Source of the DNA: an uncultured bacterium
GTDB taxonomy: Bacteria > Verrucomicrobiota > Lentisphaeria > Victivallales > UBA1829
Direction of reading: 5' to 3'
Assembly (NCBI GenBank): GCA_900549415.1
Contig: URNX01000071.1
Span: 1-11,745, forward strand
Length of the DNA stretch: 11,745 bases
A program made the translations under genes and the position numbers. The first letter of the stretch is position 1; every line of letters begins with the position of its first letter. This document shows positions 1-6,974 of the stretch, one piece after another. Below the pieces are notes generated by a model. It had not been told where the DNA came from, ran no database searches, and saw only the letters and a program-made list of their open reading frames with translations.

Positions 1-2
1 AT

Positions 3-83
3 CCTGGATCTTTGACGTTTTCGCTGAAAAATTCCATTAAGGTGCAATGGAGTTTTGAAAAGCAGGACTGGGAAATCTTATAA
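3..83 (+). CDS. Possible C-terminal end of a gene truncated by the window edge
   Basis: Frame 3 is open from the first bases to a TAA at 81-83. It encodes about 26 residues ending in SFEKQDWEIL. The Ser/Thr/Lys/Trp mix with alternating hydrophobic residues resembles the final beta strands of a soluble domain, but no family can be named from so little. The stretch is too short to prove coding. If real, it lies upstream of and in the same direction as the esterase operon, about 350 bases away, so it is probably a separate transcription unit. A run without stops this long could also arise by chance in an AT-rich spacer. Confidence 0.35.
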   Translation, partial: PGSLTFSLKNSIKVQWSFEKQDWEIL

Positions 84-270
84 CTCTTATAGATGCACAC
101 ACATATCCAAAGATAACGTCCGAGAAATTTCTCCGGCAGTCTGCGGCCTATGATATTTTTCTTCAGCAGGTATTATCCAGGTATAAAACCAAGAATGGAA
201 TTCGGGAATTTTTTAATCCGTTCTGCTGTATAAAAGCGTTTTCGGATCGTCAAAAATCAAGGCAAATGCA

Positions 271-285
271 TGGCTTCATTTTTGC
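271..285 (+). promoter_or_regulatory. Weak sigma-54-like -24/-12 element inside an inverted repeat
   Basis: TGGC at 271-274 and TTGC at 282-285 place GG and GC exactly ten bases apart, as sigma-54 promoters require. The positions between them match the consensus poorly. The GG falls in the loop of an inverted repeat (GGCAAA 261-266, TTTGCC 281-286) that could instead be a regulator operator. A start near 297 would leave a leader of about 140 bases. This is only a candidate: such a short pattern occurs by chance and no enhancer-binding regulator gene is visible. Confidence 0.2.
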
Positions 286-421
286 CCTGTGCGTTTACTT
301 TGCCCGGCATCAATCGAAAAAAGTGAGACATCTATGATTTTTCCGCTGAATTCTGACGGATAAAATGATGTTTTCTCTTGAAAATCACCCGGGATATGCC
401 ATATTACCTTTTTATCATTAT

Positions 422-428
422 AAAGGAG
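422..428 (+). promoter_or_regulatory. Ribosome binding site that sets the esterase start
   Basis: AAAGGAG lies eight bases before the ATG at 437. The in-frame ATG further upstream at 365 has no comparable Shine-Dalgarno, and the 24 extra residues it would add are not typical of the hydrolase fold. This site therefore supports the shorter protein. Confidence 0.75.
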
Positions 429-436
429 ATTTTCAA

Positions 437-1288
437 ATGCCGGATAAAATTTATTTGTGGAGCGACTGCGAAGCTGTACCGTCTTCGATTACTCCGTTCC
501 TTCTGCCCGGGACGGAGCCGCGCGCGGCGGTGCTCGTCATCCCCGGCGGAGGCTACGGCGGAGTCTGCCGCAACACCGAAGGAATTCCGATTGCAAAGGC
601 GTTCAATCAGCTCGGGCTCCATGCATTCGTGCTTGATTACCGCGTTGCCCCGAACCGCTGGCCCGCTCCGCAGCAGGATGCAATCCGCGCAATGCGCATC
701 ATCCGCGCCAATGCGGAAAAATGGAACGTCATTCCCGACCGTATCGCCAGCTGCGGATTCTCCGCCGGCGGACATCTCGCGGGCTCTCTTGGCGTCTTGA
801 CAGATCTTGTAAATGCGGACAACGGCGACAGCATCGACAGAGAGCGCGGCGACGCTGACGGCATGATCCTCTGCTACGGAGTGCTCGTCTTTGAGCCATG
901 GAGCCATGTCGGGACCTACCGGAATCTCACGGGCGAAGATCCAGAGCTGCTGAAACTCTGTTCACTCGAAAAGCACGACCTGAGCAAGGCGCCTCCGGCG
1001 TTTGTCTGGGCGACCGTCACCGACCAGCTGGTTGATTACCACAACAGCATCGTCTTTGCCGAAGCCATGAACGCGGCAAAGCGTCCGTGCGAACTTCATA
1101 TTTATCCGCACGGCGACCACGGAATGCTGCTTGGACTCGAAACTCCGGACGTCTGCGCGTGGCCTTCCGCCGCGGTGAATTTCCTGCAGAACGAATGGGA
1201 ACGCCGCGATACGGATTGCGCAAATGCGAACCGCTACACGAACGGCTATCAGTACGAAGCGGAAAAAAGAGCCGGTCTGACCATTTAA
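437..1288 (+). CDS. Alpha/beta-hydrolase fold esterase (acetyl-xylan-esterase/lipase-like)
   Basis: A 283-residue serine hydrolase of the alpha/beta fold, close to the small carbohydrate-ester hydrolases often labelled acetyl xylan esterase or 'alpha/beta hydrolase fold-3'. The oxyanion loop PGGGYG is at residues 36-41. The nucleophile elbow GFSAGG places the catalytic serine at 109. Asp196 (VTDQLV) and His228 (HGDHGM) complete the triad at the expected spacing. There is no signal peptide, so it should act in the cytoplasm. The C-terminal 25 residues are polar and go beyond the core fold. Translation begins at 437, where AAAGGAG precedes the ATG. The next gene, a sugar-binding lipoprotein, starts 15 bases after the stop, so the two are probably cotranscribed. 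Inferred role: removing acyl groups from imported oligosaccharides. The exact substrate cannot be read from sequence. Confidence 0.85.
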   Translation: MPDKIYLWSDCEAVPSSITPFLLPGTEPRAAVLVIPGGGYGGVCRNTEGIPIAKAFNQLGLHAFVLDYRVAPNRWPAPQQDAIRAMRIIRANAEKWNVIPDRIASCGFSAGGHLAGSLGVLTDLVNADNGDSIDRERGDADGMILCYGVLVFEPWSHVGTYRNLTGEDPELLKLCSLEKHDLSKAPPAFVWATVTDQLVDYHNSIVFAEAMNAAKRPCELHIYPHGDHGMLLGLETPDVCAWPSAAVNFLQNEWERRDTDCANANRYTNGYQYEAEKRAGLTI

Positions 1289-1303
1289 CCGAAAGGATTG
1301 AAT

Positions 1304-2269
<966 letters not shown>

Positions 2270-2290
2270 GCCAAAGGAAAATTACTGCAC

Positions 2291-2324
2291 AAAAAAAGCA
2301 CGGTTGCGCGACCGTGCTTTTTTT
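2291..2324. terminator. Bidirectional intrinsic terminator between convergent operons
   Basis: A near-perfect inverted repeat: seven A's plus GCACGGT, a six-base loop TGCGCG (2305-2310), then ACCGTGC and seven T's. On either strand it gives a GC-rich seven-pair stem followed by a U tract. It lies 21 bases after the binding-protein stop and 19 bases beyond the stop of the leftward ATPase gene, so it can end both convergent transcripts. Confidence 0.93.
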
Positions 2325-2343
2325 GTGGGCTGAGCTGGAATTC

Positions 2344-4032
2344 TCAGGTGTATTTCAGCACCTCTTCCATGGTGGTTTCTCCGTTGAGAATCGCACGGAC
2401 GCCGTCTTCGCGCATGGTCGTCATGCCGAGTTCCCGGGCTTTCTCGCGGATCGCAATCGTCGGGGCGTTCGCTAAAATCAGATCGTTGATCTTCGGATTC
2501 ATCACGAGAAGCTCCGTGAGAGCTTTACGTCCCTTGTAACCCGTGTTGTTGCAATACGGACAGCCTTTGCCGTAATAGAACATGTTGTCGCCGACATCGG
2601 CACGCTCAAGTTCAAGAAGACGGAGATCCGAATCCGATGGACGGAATGCCGTTTTACATTTCGGGCAGACACGGCGCAGAAGACGCTGCGCCAGAATGCC
2701 GATCAGCGCCGAGGTGATAAGGAACGGTTCCACGCCCATATCGACAAATCGCGTCACCGCACCGGCAGCGTCGTTCGTGTGCAGCGTTGAGAACACAAGG
2801 TGTCCTGTCAGCGCGGCCTGAACAGCCATCTGGCCGGATTCAATATCGCGGATCTCTCCGAGCATGATCACATCGGGGTCCTGTCGGAGGAACGCGCGCA
2901 GCGCACGGTCGAAGGTCATGCCCACGGCTTCGTTGATCGGAAGCTGGATGATGCCCTCAAGGTCGTATTCCACCGGGTCTTCGGCGGTGAGAATCTTGTC
3001 TTCGACTTTGTTGATTTCTTTCAGCGCGGAATAGAGTGTTGTGGTTTTTCCGGAACCGGTCGGGCCCGTCACGATGAAGATTCCGTTCGGGCGCGAAATC
3101 ATTTCGCGGATTTTTTCAAGCACATTTTCGTTGATTCCGAGAACGTCAAGATCCAGGTTCACAACCGAGCGGTCAAGAATTCGGAGAACGACCGATTCGC
3201 CGAACTGAGTCGGGAGCGTCGAAACACGGAGGTCAATCGGTTTGCCTCCGATTTTTAGCTGAATCTTGCCGTCCTGCGGGCGGCGGCGTTCGGAAATGTT
3301 CAGACCGGAGAGAATTTTCACGCGGCTGATGACCGGAACCGCAAGGCTCTTCGGCGGGGGCGCCATTTCGTAGAGCGCGCCGTCGACGCGGTAGCGGATT
3401 TTGAAGTTGTGCTCGAACGGCTCGAAGTGGATGTCCGACGCCTTGTCCTTGATTGCCTGATAGAGAACGGCGTCGACGAAGCGGACGATCGGGGCGTCGT
3501 TGGCGGCGGTCTGGATTTCCGACTCGCTCATGTCCTCGGCATCGCCCATGTCGATCATGTCCATTTCGGCGAGGAGGTCGGCTGCGTTGGGGTTGTCTTC
3601 GGGGTAATACTTTTCGATAGCTTCCTGAATCTGTTCTTCGGGGGCGACGACGACGGCGACGTCACCGCCGAGGATGAAGCGGAGTTCATCGACGGACTGG
3701 TAGTTCAGCGGAGAGCGGAATGCGGCGTAAAGCGTGGAGCCGTCGTACTGAACCGGGAGGACGCCGAGCATGCGGGCGTTTTCCGGCGAGACGAGTTTGA
3801 TGGTCTCTTCTGGAATTTCGATCCCGGAGAGGTCGTAGACTTCGGTTCCGAGGCTGTGTGCGATCTGTTCGAGGATTTCCTCTTTGGTGAGGAGTCCGAA
3901 ATCGACGAGCAGTTCCTGGAGCGGGGTTCCGGTGCGCTCATGCTCTTCGATGACGGGGGCGAGCTGTTCCTCGGTGCAGGCGTCGTTCGCAATAAGGATG
4001 TCTTTCAGGGTCTGATTTTCAGTGTCAAGCAT
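2344..4032 (-). CDS. PilB/GspE-family secretion ATPase, second gene of tandem pair
   Basis: A 562-residue hexameric traffic ATPase of the PilB/GspE/PulE type, the cytoplasmic motor for type IV pilus or type II secretion assembly. The N-terminal MshEN/GspE_N domain covers about 1-145 and an acidic linker about 150-178. The catalytic region holds Walker A GPTGSGKT (323-330), an Asp box EDPVEY (351-356), Walker B DVIMLGEIRD (387-396, Glu393), and the His box TGHLVFSTLHTND (409-421). Zinc is probably bound by two CxxC pairs, Cys456/459 and Cys491/494, as in this family. All key motifs look intact. The first MshEN repeat (TGTPLQELLVDFGLLT) lacks some residues of the c-di-GMP consensus, so nucleotide control is uncertain. 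It starts 14 bases after its paralogue's stop with a GGAG site in between, so it is the distal gene of an operon. No pilin, platform or secretin genes are present to decide pilus versus secretion. Confidence 0.93.
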   Translation of the reverse strand: MLDTENQTLKDILIANDACTEEQLAPVIEEHERTGTPLQELLVDFGLLTKEEILEQIAHSLGTEVYDLSGIEIPEETIKLVSPENARMLGVLPVQYDGSTLYAAFRSPLNYQSVDELRFILGGDVAVVVAPEEQIQEAIEKYYPEDNPNAADLLAEMDMIDMGDAEDMSESEIQTAANDAPIVRFVDAVLYQAIKDKASDIHFEPFEHNFKIRYRVDGALYEMAPPPKSLAVPVISRVKILSGLNISERRRPQDGKIQLKIGGKPIDLRVSTLPTQFGESVVLRILDRSVVNLDLDVLGINENVLEKIREMISRPNGIFIVTGPTGSGKTTTLYSALKEINKVEDKILTAEDPVEYDLEGIIQLPINEAVGMTFDRALRAFLRQDPDVIMLGEIRDIESGQMAVQAALTGHLVFSTLHTNDAAGAVTRFVDMGVEPFLITSALIGILAQRLLRRVCPKCKTAFRPSDSDLRLLELERADVGDNMFYYGKGCPYCNNTGYKGRKALTELLVMNPKINDLILANAPTIAIREKARELGMTTMREDGVRAILNGETTMEEVLKYT

Positions 4033-4046
4033 GGTCAGTCTCCAGA

Positions 4047-5768
4047 TTAATCGACGTCGCCGACGGTTGCGGCGATGACTTCGGACAGGGTTGTGATTCC
4101 GGACGCGGCTTTGCGGAGCGCGTCTTCGCGCAGGGTTCTCATGCCGGATTTACGGGCGGCTTCGCGGATGGTTGCGGCGGCGACTTTCTTGTAGATGAGA
4201 TCCTGCATTTCATCGGTCAGCATGAAGATTTCATAGATGCCGACTCGACCTTTGTATCCGGTTCCGCCGCAGACGTCGCAGCCGCGGCCCTTCATGAGTT
4301 TCGCCTGGGAAAGGAACTTGTCGTCGAGACCGAGCATGCGGATTTCCGTGGGATCGGCGTTGGTCGGTTCGCCGCAGTTCTTGCAGACGCGGCGGAGGAG
4401 TCGCTGAGCCATGACGGCGCGGACGGAGGAGGCGACGAGGAACGGTTTCACGCCCATATCGACGAGTCGGGTGACTGCGCTGGGGGCGTCGTTGGTATGC
4501 AGGGTGGAGAACACCAGGTGACCAGTCTGCGAGGCGTTGATCGCGATTTCCGCCGTTTCAAGGTCTCGGATTTCACCGACCATGATGATGTTGGGCGCCT
4601 GACGCAGCATCGCCTTCAGCGCGGCGGCGAAGGTCATCTTCGCGGCGACGTTCACCTGAACCTGGTTGATGCCGGGGAGCATATACTCGACGGGGTCTTC
4701 CACGGTGATGATCTTGCGGGTCGGCGTGTTGATGGTGTTCAGGAACGCGTAAAGCGAAGTCGTCTTTCCGGAACCTGTCGGGCCGGTCACAAGGAAGATG
4801 CCGTCGGGGTAGTTGATGATGCGGTTGATCTTCTCCTGGTCGTCCGAATAGAAACCGAGCTTCGGAATATCGAGCTGGATGCTGGATTTGTCGAGAATAC
4901 GCATGACGATACTTTCGCCGTGCGTGGTCGGGATGGAGGATACACGCAGGTCGATGTCCTTGTCCTTCAGCTTGATCTGGATACGTCCGTCGAGGGGGAT
5001 TCGTTTTTCGGAGATATCCATGTGCGCCATGATTTTGAGACGGCTTGTGATGTTTGGCTGGAGATATTTCGGGGGGCCGGGCTGTTCGCGGAGCGCACCG
5101 TCGATGCGGTAGCGGATGCGGTAGCGCTTTTCCATCGGCTCCATGTGAATATCGGACGCCTTCATGTTGAATGCGTTGATGATGATCTGGGAGACGAGCT
5201 TGATGATGGGGGCGTCTTCTTCGGTGTCTGCACCTTTGCCGATGGTTCCGTCCTCGGTTCCGTCGGAGACCTGCTGGATGTCTTCGGGCTTTGCGAGTCC
5301 GGCGGAGGCAAGATCGAGTTTCTCGGCGTCGCTTCCGTAGGTCAGCGTGTAGAGGCGGTCGATCTGTTCCTGCGGGGCGACGACGGCGTCGATATCGCAT
5401 TGGAGGACGACGCGGAGGGCGTCGACGGTGTCCATATCGGTGGGGTTGCCCATTGCGATGGTGAGGATGTCGTCGTGCACGCGGACGGGGACGATTTTAT
5501 ACTGCTTTGCGAGTTCCGGGGAAATGCGGGCGGCGACGTCTTCCGGAATTTCATATTCCGAGAGATCCACGAGTTCGAGTCCATACTGTTCGCAGAGCAT
5601 GGAGAGAAGCTGGTTCTCGTCGAGATACCCGAGCAGTTTAAGGGCGTCGATAATGTTGAGTTCACTGCTGGACGACGCCACTTTCGCCCAGCCCTCGGCG
5701 ATCTGGTCGTCGGTGACAAGATGGTTCTCCTTGACCAGCTCAAGAATATAGTCGCAGTCTTCCGCCAC
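4047..5768 (-). CDS. PilB/GspE-family secretion ATPase, first gene of tandem pair
   Basis: A 573-residue paralogue of the next gene, with the same architecture. The N-terminal MshEN-like domain covers about 1-145 and a variable acidic linker about 150-186. Walker A is GPTGSGKT (329-336), the Asp box EDPVEY (357-362), Walker B NIIMVGEIRD (393-402, Glu399) and the His box TGHLVFSTLHTND (415-427). The zinc Cys pairs are 462/465 and 497/500. Just before Walker B it reads RQAPN where the neighbour has the common RQDPD. This may be a lineage variant or may tune hydrolysis. The start is a GTG with GAGGAG six bases upstream; a near-consensus promoter lies about 50 bases further out. Function is inferred as powering pilus extension or protein secretion. 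Two such motors in one operon may serve different machines or form mixed assemblies. Confidence 0.93.
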   Translation of the reverse strand: MAEDCDYILELVKENHLVTDDQIAEGWAKVASSSSELNIIDALKLLGYLDENQLLSMLCEQYGLELVDLSEYEIPEDVAARISPELAKQYKIVPVRVHDDILTIAMGNPTDMDTVDALRVVLQCDIDAVVAPQEQIDRLYTLTYGSDAEKLDLASAGLAKPEDIQQVSDGTEDGTIGKGADTEEDAPIIKLVSQIIINAFNMKASDIHMEPMEKRYRIRYRIDGALREQPGPPKYLQPNITSRLKIMAHMDISEKRIPLDGRIQIKLKDKDIDLRVSSIPTTHGESIVMRILDKSSIQLDIPKLGFYSDDQEKINRIINYPDGIFLVTGPTGSGKTTSLYAFLNTINTPTRKIITVEDPVEYMLPGINQVQVNVAAKMTFAAALKAMLRQAPNIIMVGEIRDLETAEIAINASQTGHLVFSTLHTNDAPSAVTRLVDMGVKPFLVASSVRAVMAQRLLRRVCKNCGEPTNADPTEIRMLGLDDKFLSQAKLMKGRGCDVCGGTGYKGRVGIYEIFMLTDEMQDLIYKKVAAATIREAARKSGMRTLREDALRKAASGITTLSEVIAATVGDVD

Positions 5769-5817
5769 TTTTTTCTCCTCGATAGCTGAATTTTATCATG
5801 TGAAATTATACATCGGT

Positions 5818-5846
5818 ATTAGAGTTCCGAAATGTGCATTTGTCAA
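5818..5846 (-). promoter_or_regulatory. Sigma-70 promoter of the tandem ATPase operon
   Basis: Read on the minus strand, a perfect TTGACA (5841-5846) is followed after exactly 17 bases by TCTAAT (5818-5823), five of six matches to the -10 consensus. Transcription would begin near 5811, giving a leader of about 43 bases before the GTG start with its GAGGAG site. Confidence 0.75.
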
Positions 5847-5894
5847 GTGGAAAAAGAAAATTTTTTTGTTCAAGAAGACAAAGAAGAAACAAAA

Positions 5895-5906
5895 AGGCGG
5901 GGCTTT
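5895..5906 (+). repeat. Left copy of 12-bp direct repeat flanking the DUF3791/DUF3990 module
   Basis: AGGCGGGGCTTT, identical to 6876-6887. It lies between the leftward ATPase promoter and the module's own promoter, in an otherwise A/T-rich spacer. It may mark an insertion or recombination boundary. Confidence 0.5.
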
Positions 5907-5930
5907 CGATGTTGCATTCTTGAAACAGCG

Positions 5931-5939
5931 TGCTATATT
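5931..5939 (+). promoter_or_regulatory. Extended -10 promoter for the DUF3791/DUF3990 module
   Basis: TGC directly before TATATT forms an extended -10 element (TGn plus five of six -10 matches). The -35 is poor (TTGCAT at 5912-5917, 16-base spacer), as expected for extended -10 promoters. A start near 5946 leaves a short leader of about 29 bases before the first ATG. Confidence 0.55.
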
Positions 5940-5974
5940 GTCATAGAACAAACAACTCAGCCGGGATCGAAAGC

Positions 5975-6193
5975 ATGAATAAATCCGCTCTTGAATTTGC
6001 CGTTTTCTGCATAGAATCCGTTGCGGAGCGGCTGAGTCTGCCCGGGAATCAGGTGTACGATATGCTCACGAAGCAGTCGAATATTCTGTACAGCTATGTG
6101 ATTCCTTCGTTTGATGTGCTGCATACGCAGGGGAAAAACTATATTGTTGACGACCTGCTGTCGCTGATGCGGGAACGTGGAGTGCTGCCATGA
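5975..6193 (+). CDS. DUF3791 small protein, upstream partner of DUF3990 gene
   Basis: A 72-residue, mostly helical protein matching the DUF3791 pattern: an N-terminal helix (LEFAVFCIESVAERL), a middle segment with aromatic residues, then the characteristic LHTQ (residues 49-52) and IVDDLLSLM near the end. No function is established for the family as far as I know. It is commonly found beside DUF3990 genes in gut bacteria. Its stop overlaps the DUF3990 start (ATGA), so the two are translationally coupled. By analogy with toxin-antitoxin operons, this small first gene could be the neutralising partner or an adaptor; that is inference. The ATG at 5975 is preferred over an in-frame GTG at 5930, which falls inside the promoter. 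The ribosome binding site is weak. Confidence 0.8.
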   Translation: MNKSALEFAVFCIESVAERLSLPGNQVYDMLTKQSNILYSYVIPSFDVLHTQGKNYIVDDLLSLMRERGVLP

Positions 6194-6687
6194 TGAAAGT
6201 GTATCATGGTTCTTTTCTGGAAATTCGCAAGCCGGACATTTCGTTTTCTCGGCAGGAGCTTGACTTCGGAAAAGGGTTCTATGCAACTCCGCTTCGGGAG
6301 CAGGCTTCCAGGTGGGCGCTCCGCTGGCGGCAGCGCGGCAAAAAGGCAATTGTCAATATGTATCTTTTTGATGACAGCGCGGATGCTTTGACCGGACTTC
6401 GTGTGAAGGATTTTCCCGAATATGATTCAGAATGGCTGCATTTCATCATGGAGAACCGGAGTGGACATATTTCGGAGAGCTATGACATCGTTCGCGGAGG
6501 TGTGGCGAACGACAAGGTGTTCAATACGCTGGAGCTGTTTTTTGACGGATTGATTTCCGAAGCGGAGGCGCTGGGTCGTTTGAAGTTTGAAAAACCGAAT
6601 CATCAGATTTGCATCCGCCGCCAGGATTTAATGGATCGGCTTCTGGTATTTCAGTCATCGGAGGAGGTGTTTCATGGAGGCAAATAA
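6190..6687 (+). CDS. DUF3990 protein, ADP-ribosyltransferase-like candidate toxin/effector
   Basis: A 165-residue protein recognised as DUF3990 by its N-terminal YHGS (residues 5-8), DFGKGFYAT (25-33), REQASRWA (36-43), then YDIVRGGVANDK (98-109), FNTLELFFDG (111-120) and NHQICIRR (137-144). DUF3990 is grouped with the ADP-ribosyltransferase fold. His6, Tyr31 and a third polar residue (Glu115 or Gln139) would take the H-Y-E/Q positions of diphtheria-toxin-like enzymes; which is catalytic cannot be settled by eye. There is no signal peptide, so any target is intracellular. The start overlaps the upstream DUF3791 stop by four bases (a second in-frame ATG follows at once), with GTGGAG seven bases upstream. 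The end overlaps the next DUF3791 gene by 14 bases. Inferred role: an NAD-dependent modifying toxin or defence effector controlled by its neighbours. No experimental role is known to me. Confidence 0.82.
   Translation: MMKVYHGSFLEIRKPDISFSRQELDFGKGFYATPLREQASRWALRWRQRGKKAIVNMYLFDDSADALTGLRVKDFPEYDSEWLHFIMENRSGHISESYDIVRGGVANDKVFNTLELFFDGLISEAEALGRLKFEKPNHQICIRRQDLMDRLLVFQSSEEVFHGGK
6661..6667 (+). promoter_or_regulatory. Ribosome binding site inside the DUF3990 gene
   Basis: GAGGAGG sits within the last codons of the DUF3990 gene, six bases before the ATG at 6674. It is the strongest Shine-Dalgarno in the module, so the last small protein may be made in excess over DUF3990, as is usual for an antitoxin. 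Confidence 0.7.
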
Positions 6688-6877
6688 AATTCTGCTGCAG
6701 ATGAAATATGTCCGGATCATCGCGCTGTTTGCGGAACAGATGCGGCTTTCTCTGGAAGATGCACTGAATTTTTTCTATCACTCCCAGACATACCGGGAGC
6801 TGCGCTGCGGGATCGCCGATCTGCATTGCCGCAGCGACCAGTATATCGTGGATGAGCTGAAGCTTGAATATCGCTAG
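6674..6877 (+). CDS. Second, divergent DUF3791-like small protein
   Basis: A 67-residue helical protein starting within the 3' end of the DUF3990 gene (14-base overlap). It aligns loosely with the first DUF3791 protein: a helix with MKYVRIIALFAEQM, an aromatic middle, then DLHCRSDQYIVDELK, matching DVLHTQGKNYIVDDLL in its partner. The LHTQ signature is changed to LHCR and the two are clearly diverged, so they are probably not redundant copies. The strong internal GAGGAGG favours high translation. Its stop codon (6875-6877) overlaps the first two bases of the right-hand copy of the 12-bp repeat. Likely role: antitoxin, adaptor or target-recognition subunit for DUF3990. This is inferred from position only. 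Confidence 0.75.
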   Translation: MEANKILLQMKYVRIIALFAEQMRLSLEDALNFFYHSQTYRELRCGIADLHCRSDQYIVDELKLEYR

Positions 6878-6887
6878 GCGGGGCTTT
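6876..6887 (+). repeat. Right copy of 12-bp direct repeat flanking the DUF3791/DUF3990 module
   Basis: AGGCGGGGCTTT, identical to 5895-5906 and 981 bases from it. It overlaps the TAG stop of the last module gene and precedes the ftsK promoter region, so the pair encloses the three genes plus their own promoter and nothing else. Confidence 0.5.
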
Positions 6888-6919
6888 GCGGCAAATTTTG
6901 TTTTTCTTTAAAAGAGCAG

Positions 6920-6947
6920 TTGAAAAAAAAAGGTTTTGAGTTATCTT
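6920..6947 (+). promoter_or_regulatory. Candidate promoter of the ftsK operon
   Basis: TTGAAA (6920-6925, five of six matches) and TATCTT (6942-6947, four of six) are separated by 16 bases in an A/T-rich spacer. The element lies 27 bases ahead of the ftsK start and just after the right-hand direct repeat. It is moderate in quality; readthrough from the upstream module is also possible because no terminator hairpin is seen between them. Confidence 0.45.
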
Positions 6948-6974
6948 TCTGTCTAGAGAAAAGGAGTCGAATCA

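Larger units (their letters stand above)
84..436. other. Gene-free leader/promoter region upstream of the esterase
   Basis: This roughly 350-base AT-rich stretch holds no convincing gene. A frame without stops runs from about 59 to 336, but its only ATG lies late (265-267), there is no ribosome binding site and the composition is not codon-like. Possible control signals are a TTGAAA/TATAAC pair (55-60 and 79-84, 18-base spacer) at its left edge, and a GGCAAA...TTTGCC inverted repeat (261-266 and 281-286) that overlaps a sigma-54-like GG-N10-GC element. Neither is strong. The esterase ribosome binding site lies at its right end. The length suggests that regulation of the downstream sugar operon sits here. 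Confidence 0.5.

Noticed and set aside
59..336. A stretch without stops on the plus strand in the leader region
   Set aside because: Its only ATG is at 265-267, near the end, with no ribosome binding site; there is no recognisable domain and an open run this long is possible by chance in AT-rich DNA. It could be a gene remnant but cannot be supported.
365..436. Upstream in-frame ATG giving the esterase 24 more residues
   Set aside because: There is no ribosome binding site before it, whereas AAAGGAG is ideally placed for the ATG at 437. The added residues do not look like a signal peptide.
3409..4050. A 213-codon open frame on the plus strand opposite the second ATPase
   Set aside because: The Gly/Phe/Asp/Glu/Val-rich product has no motif and lies entirely antisense to the conserved N-terminal half of a real ATPase.
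4497..5789. A 430-codon open frame on the plus strand opposite the first ATPase
   Set aside because: The Asp/Val/Gly/His-rich composition is typical of an antisense shadow, with no domain or good start. The minus strand encodes an intact ATPase.
5847..5894. A/T and purine-rich tract as a possible origin or curved-DNA element
   Set aside because: No DnaA boxes or regularly phased A-tracts were seen. It is explained as spacer upstream of a strong promoter, perhaps acting as an UP-like element.
5930..5974. In-frame GTG start for the first DUF3791 gene
   Set aside because: It lies within the extended -10 promoter, so it would not be transcribed from that promoter. The ATG at 5975 begins where the DUF3791 homology begins.
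5957..6349. A 130-codon minus-strand frame across the DUF3791/DUF3990 junction
   Set aside because: It runs antisense to two overlapping real genes and has no domain or ribosome binding site.
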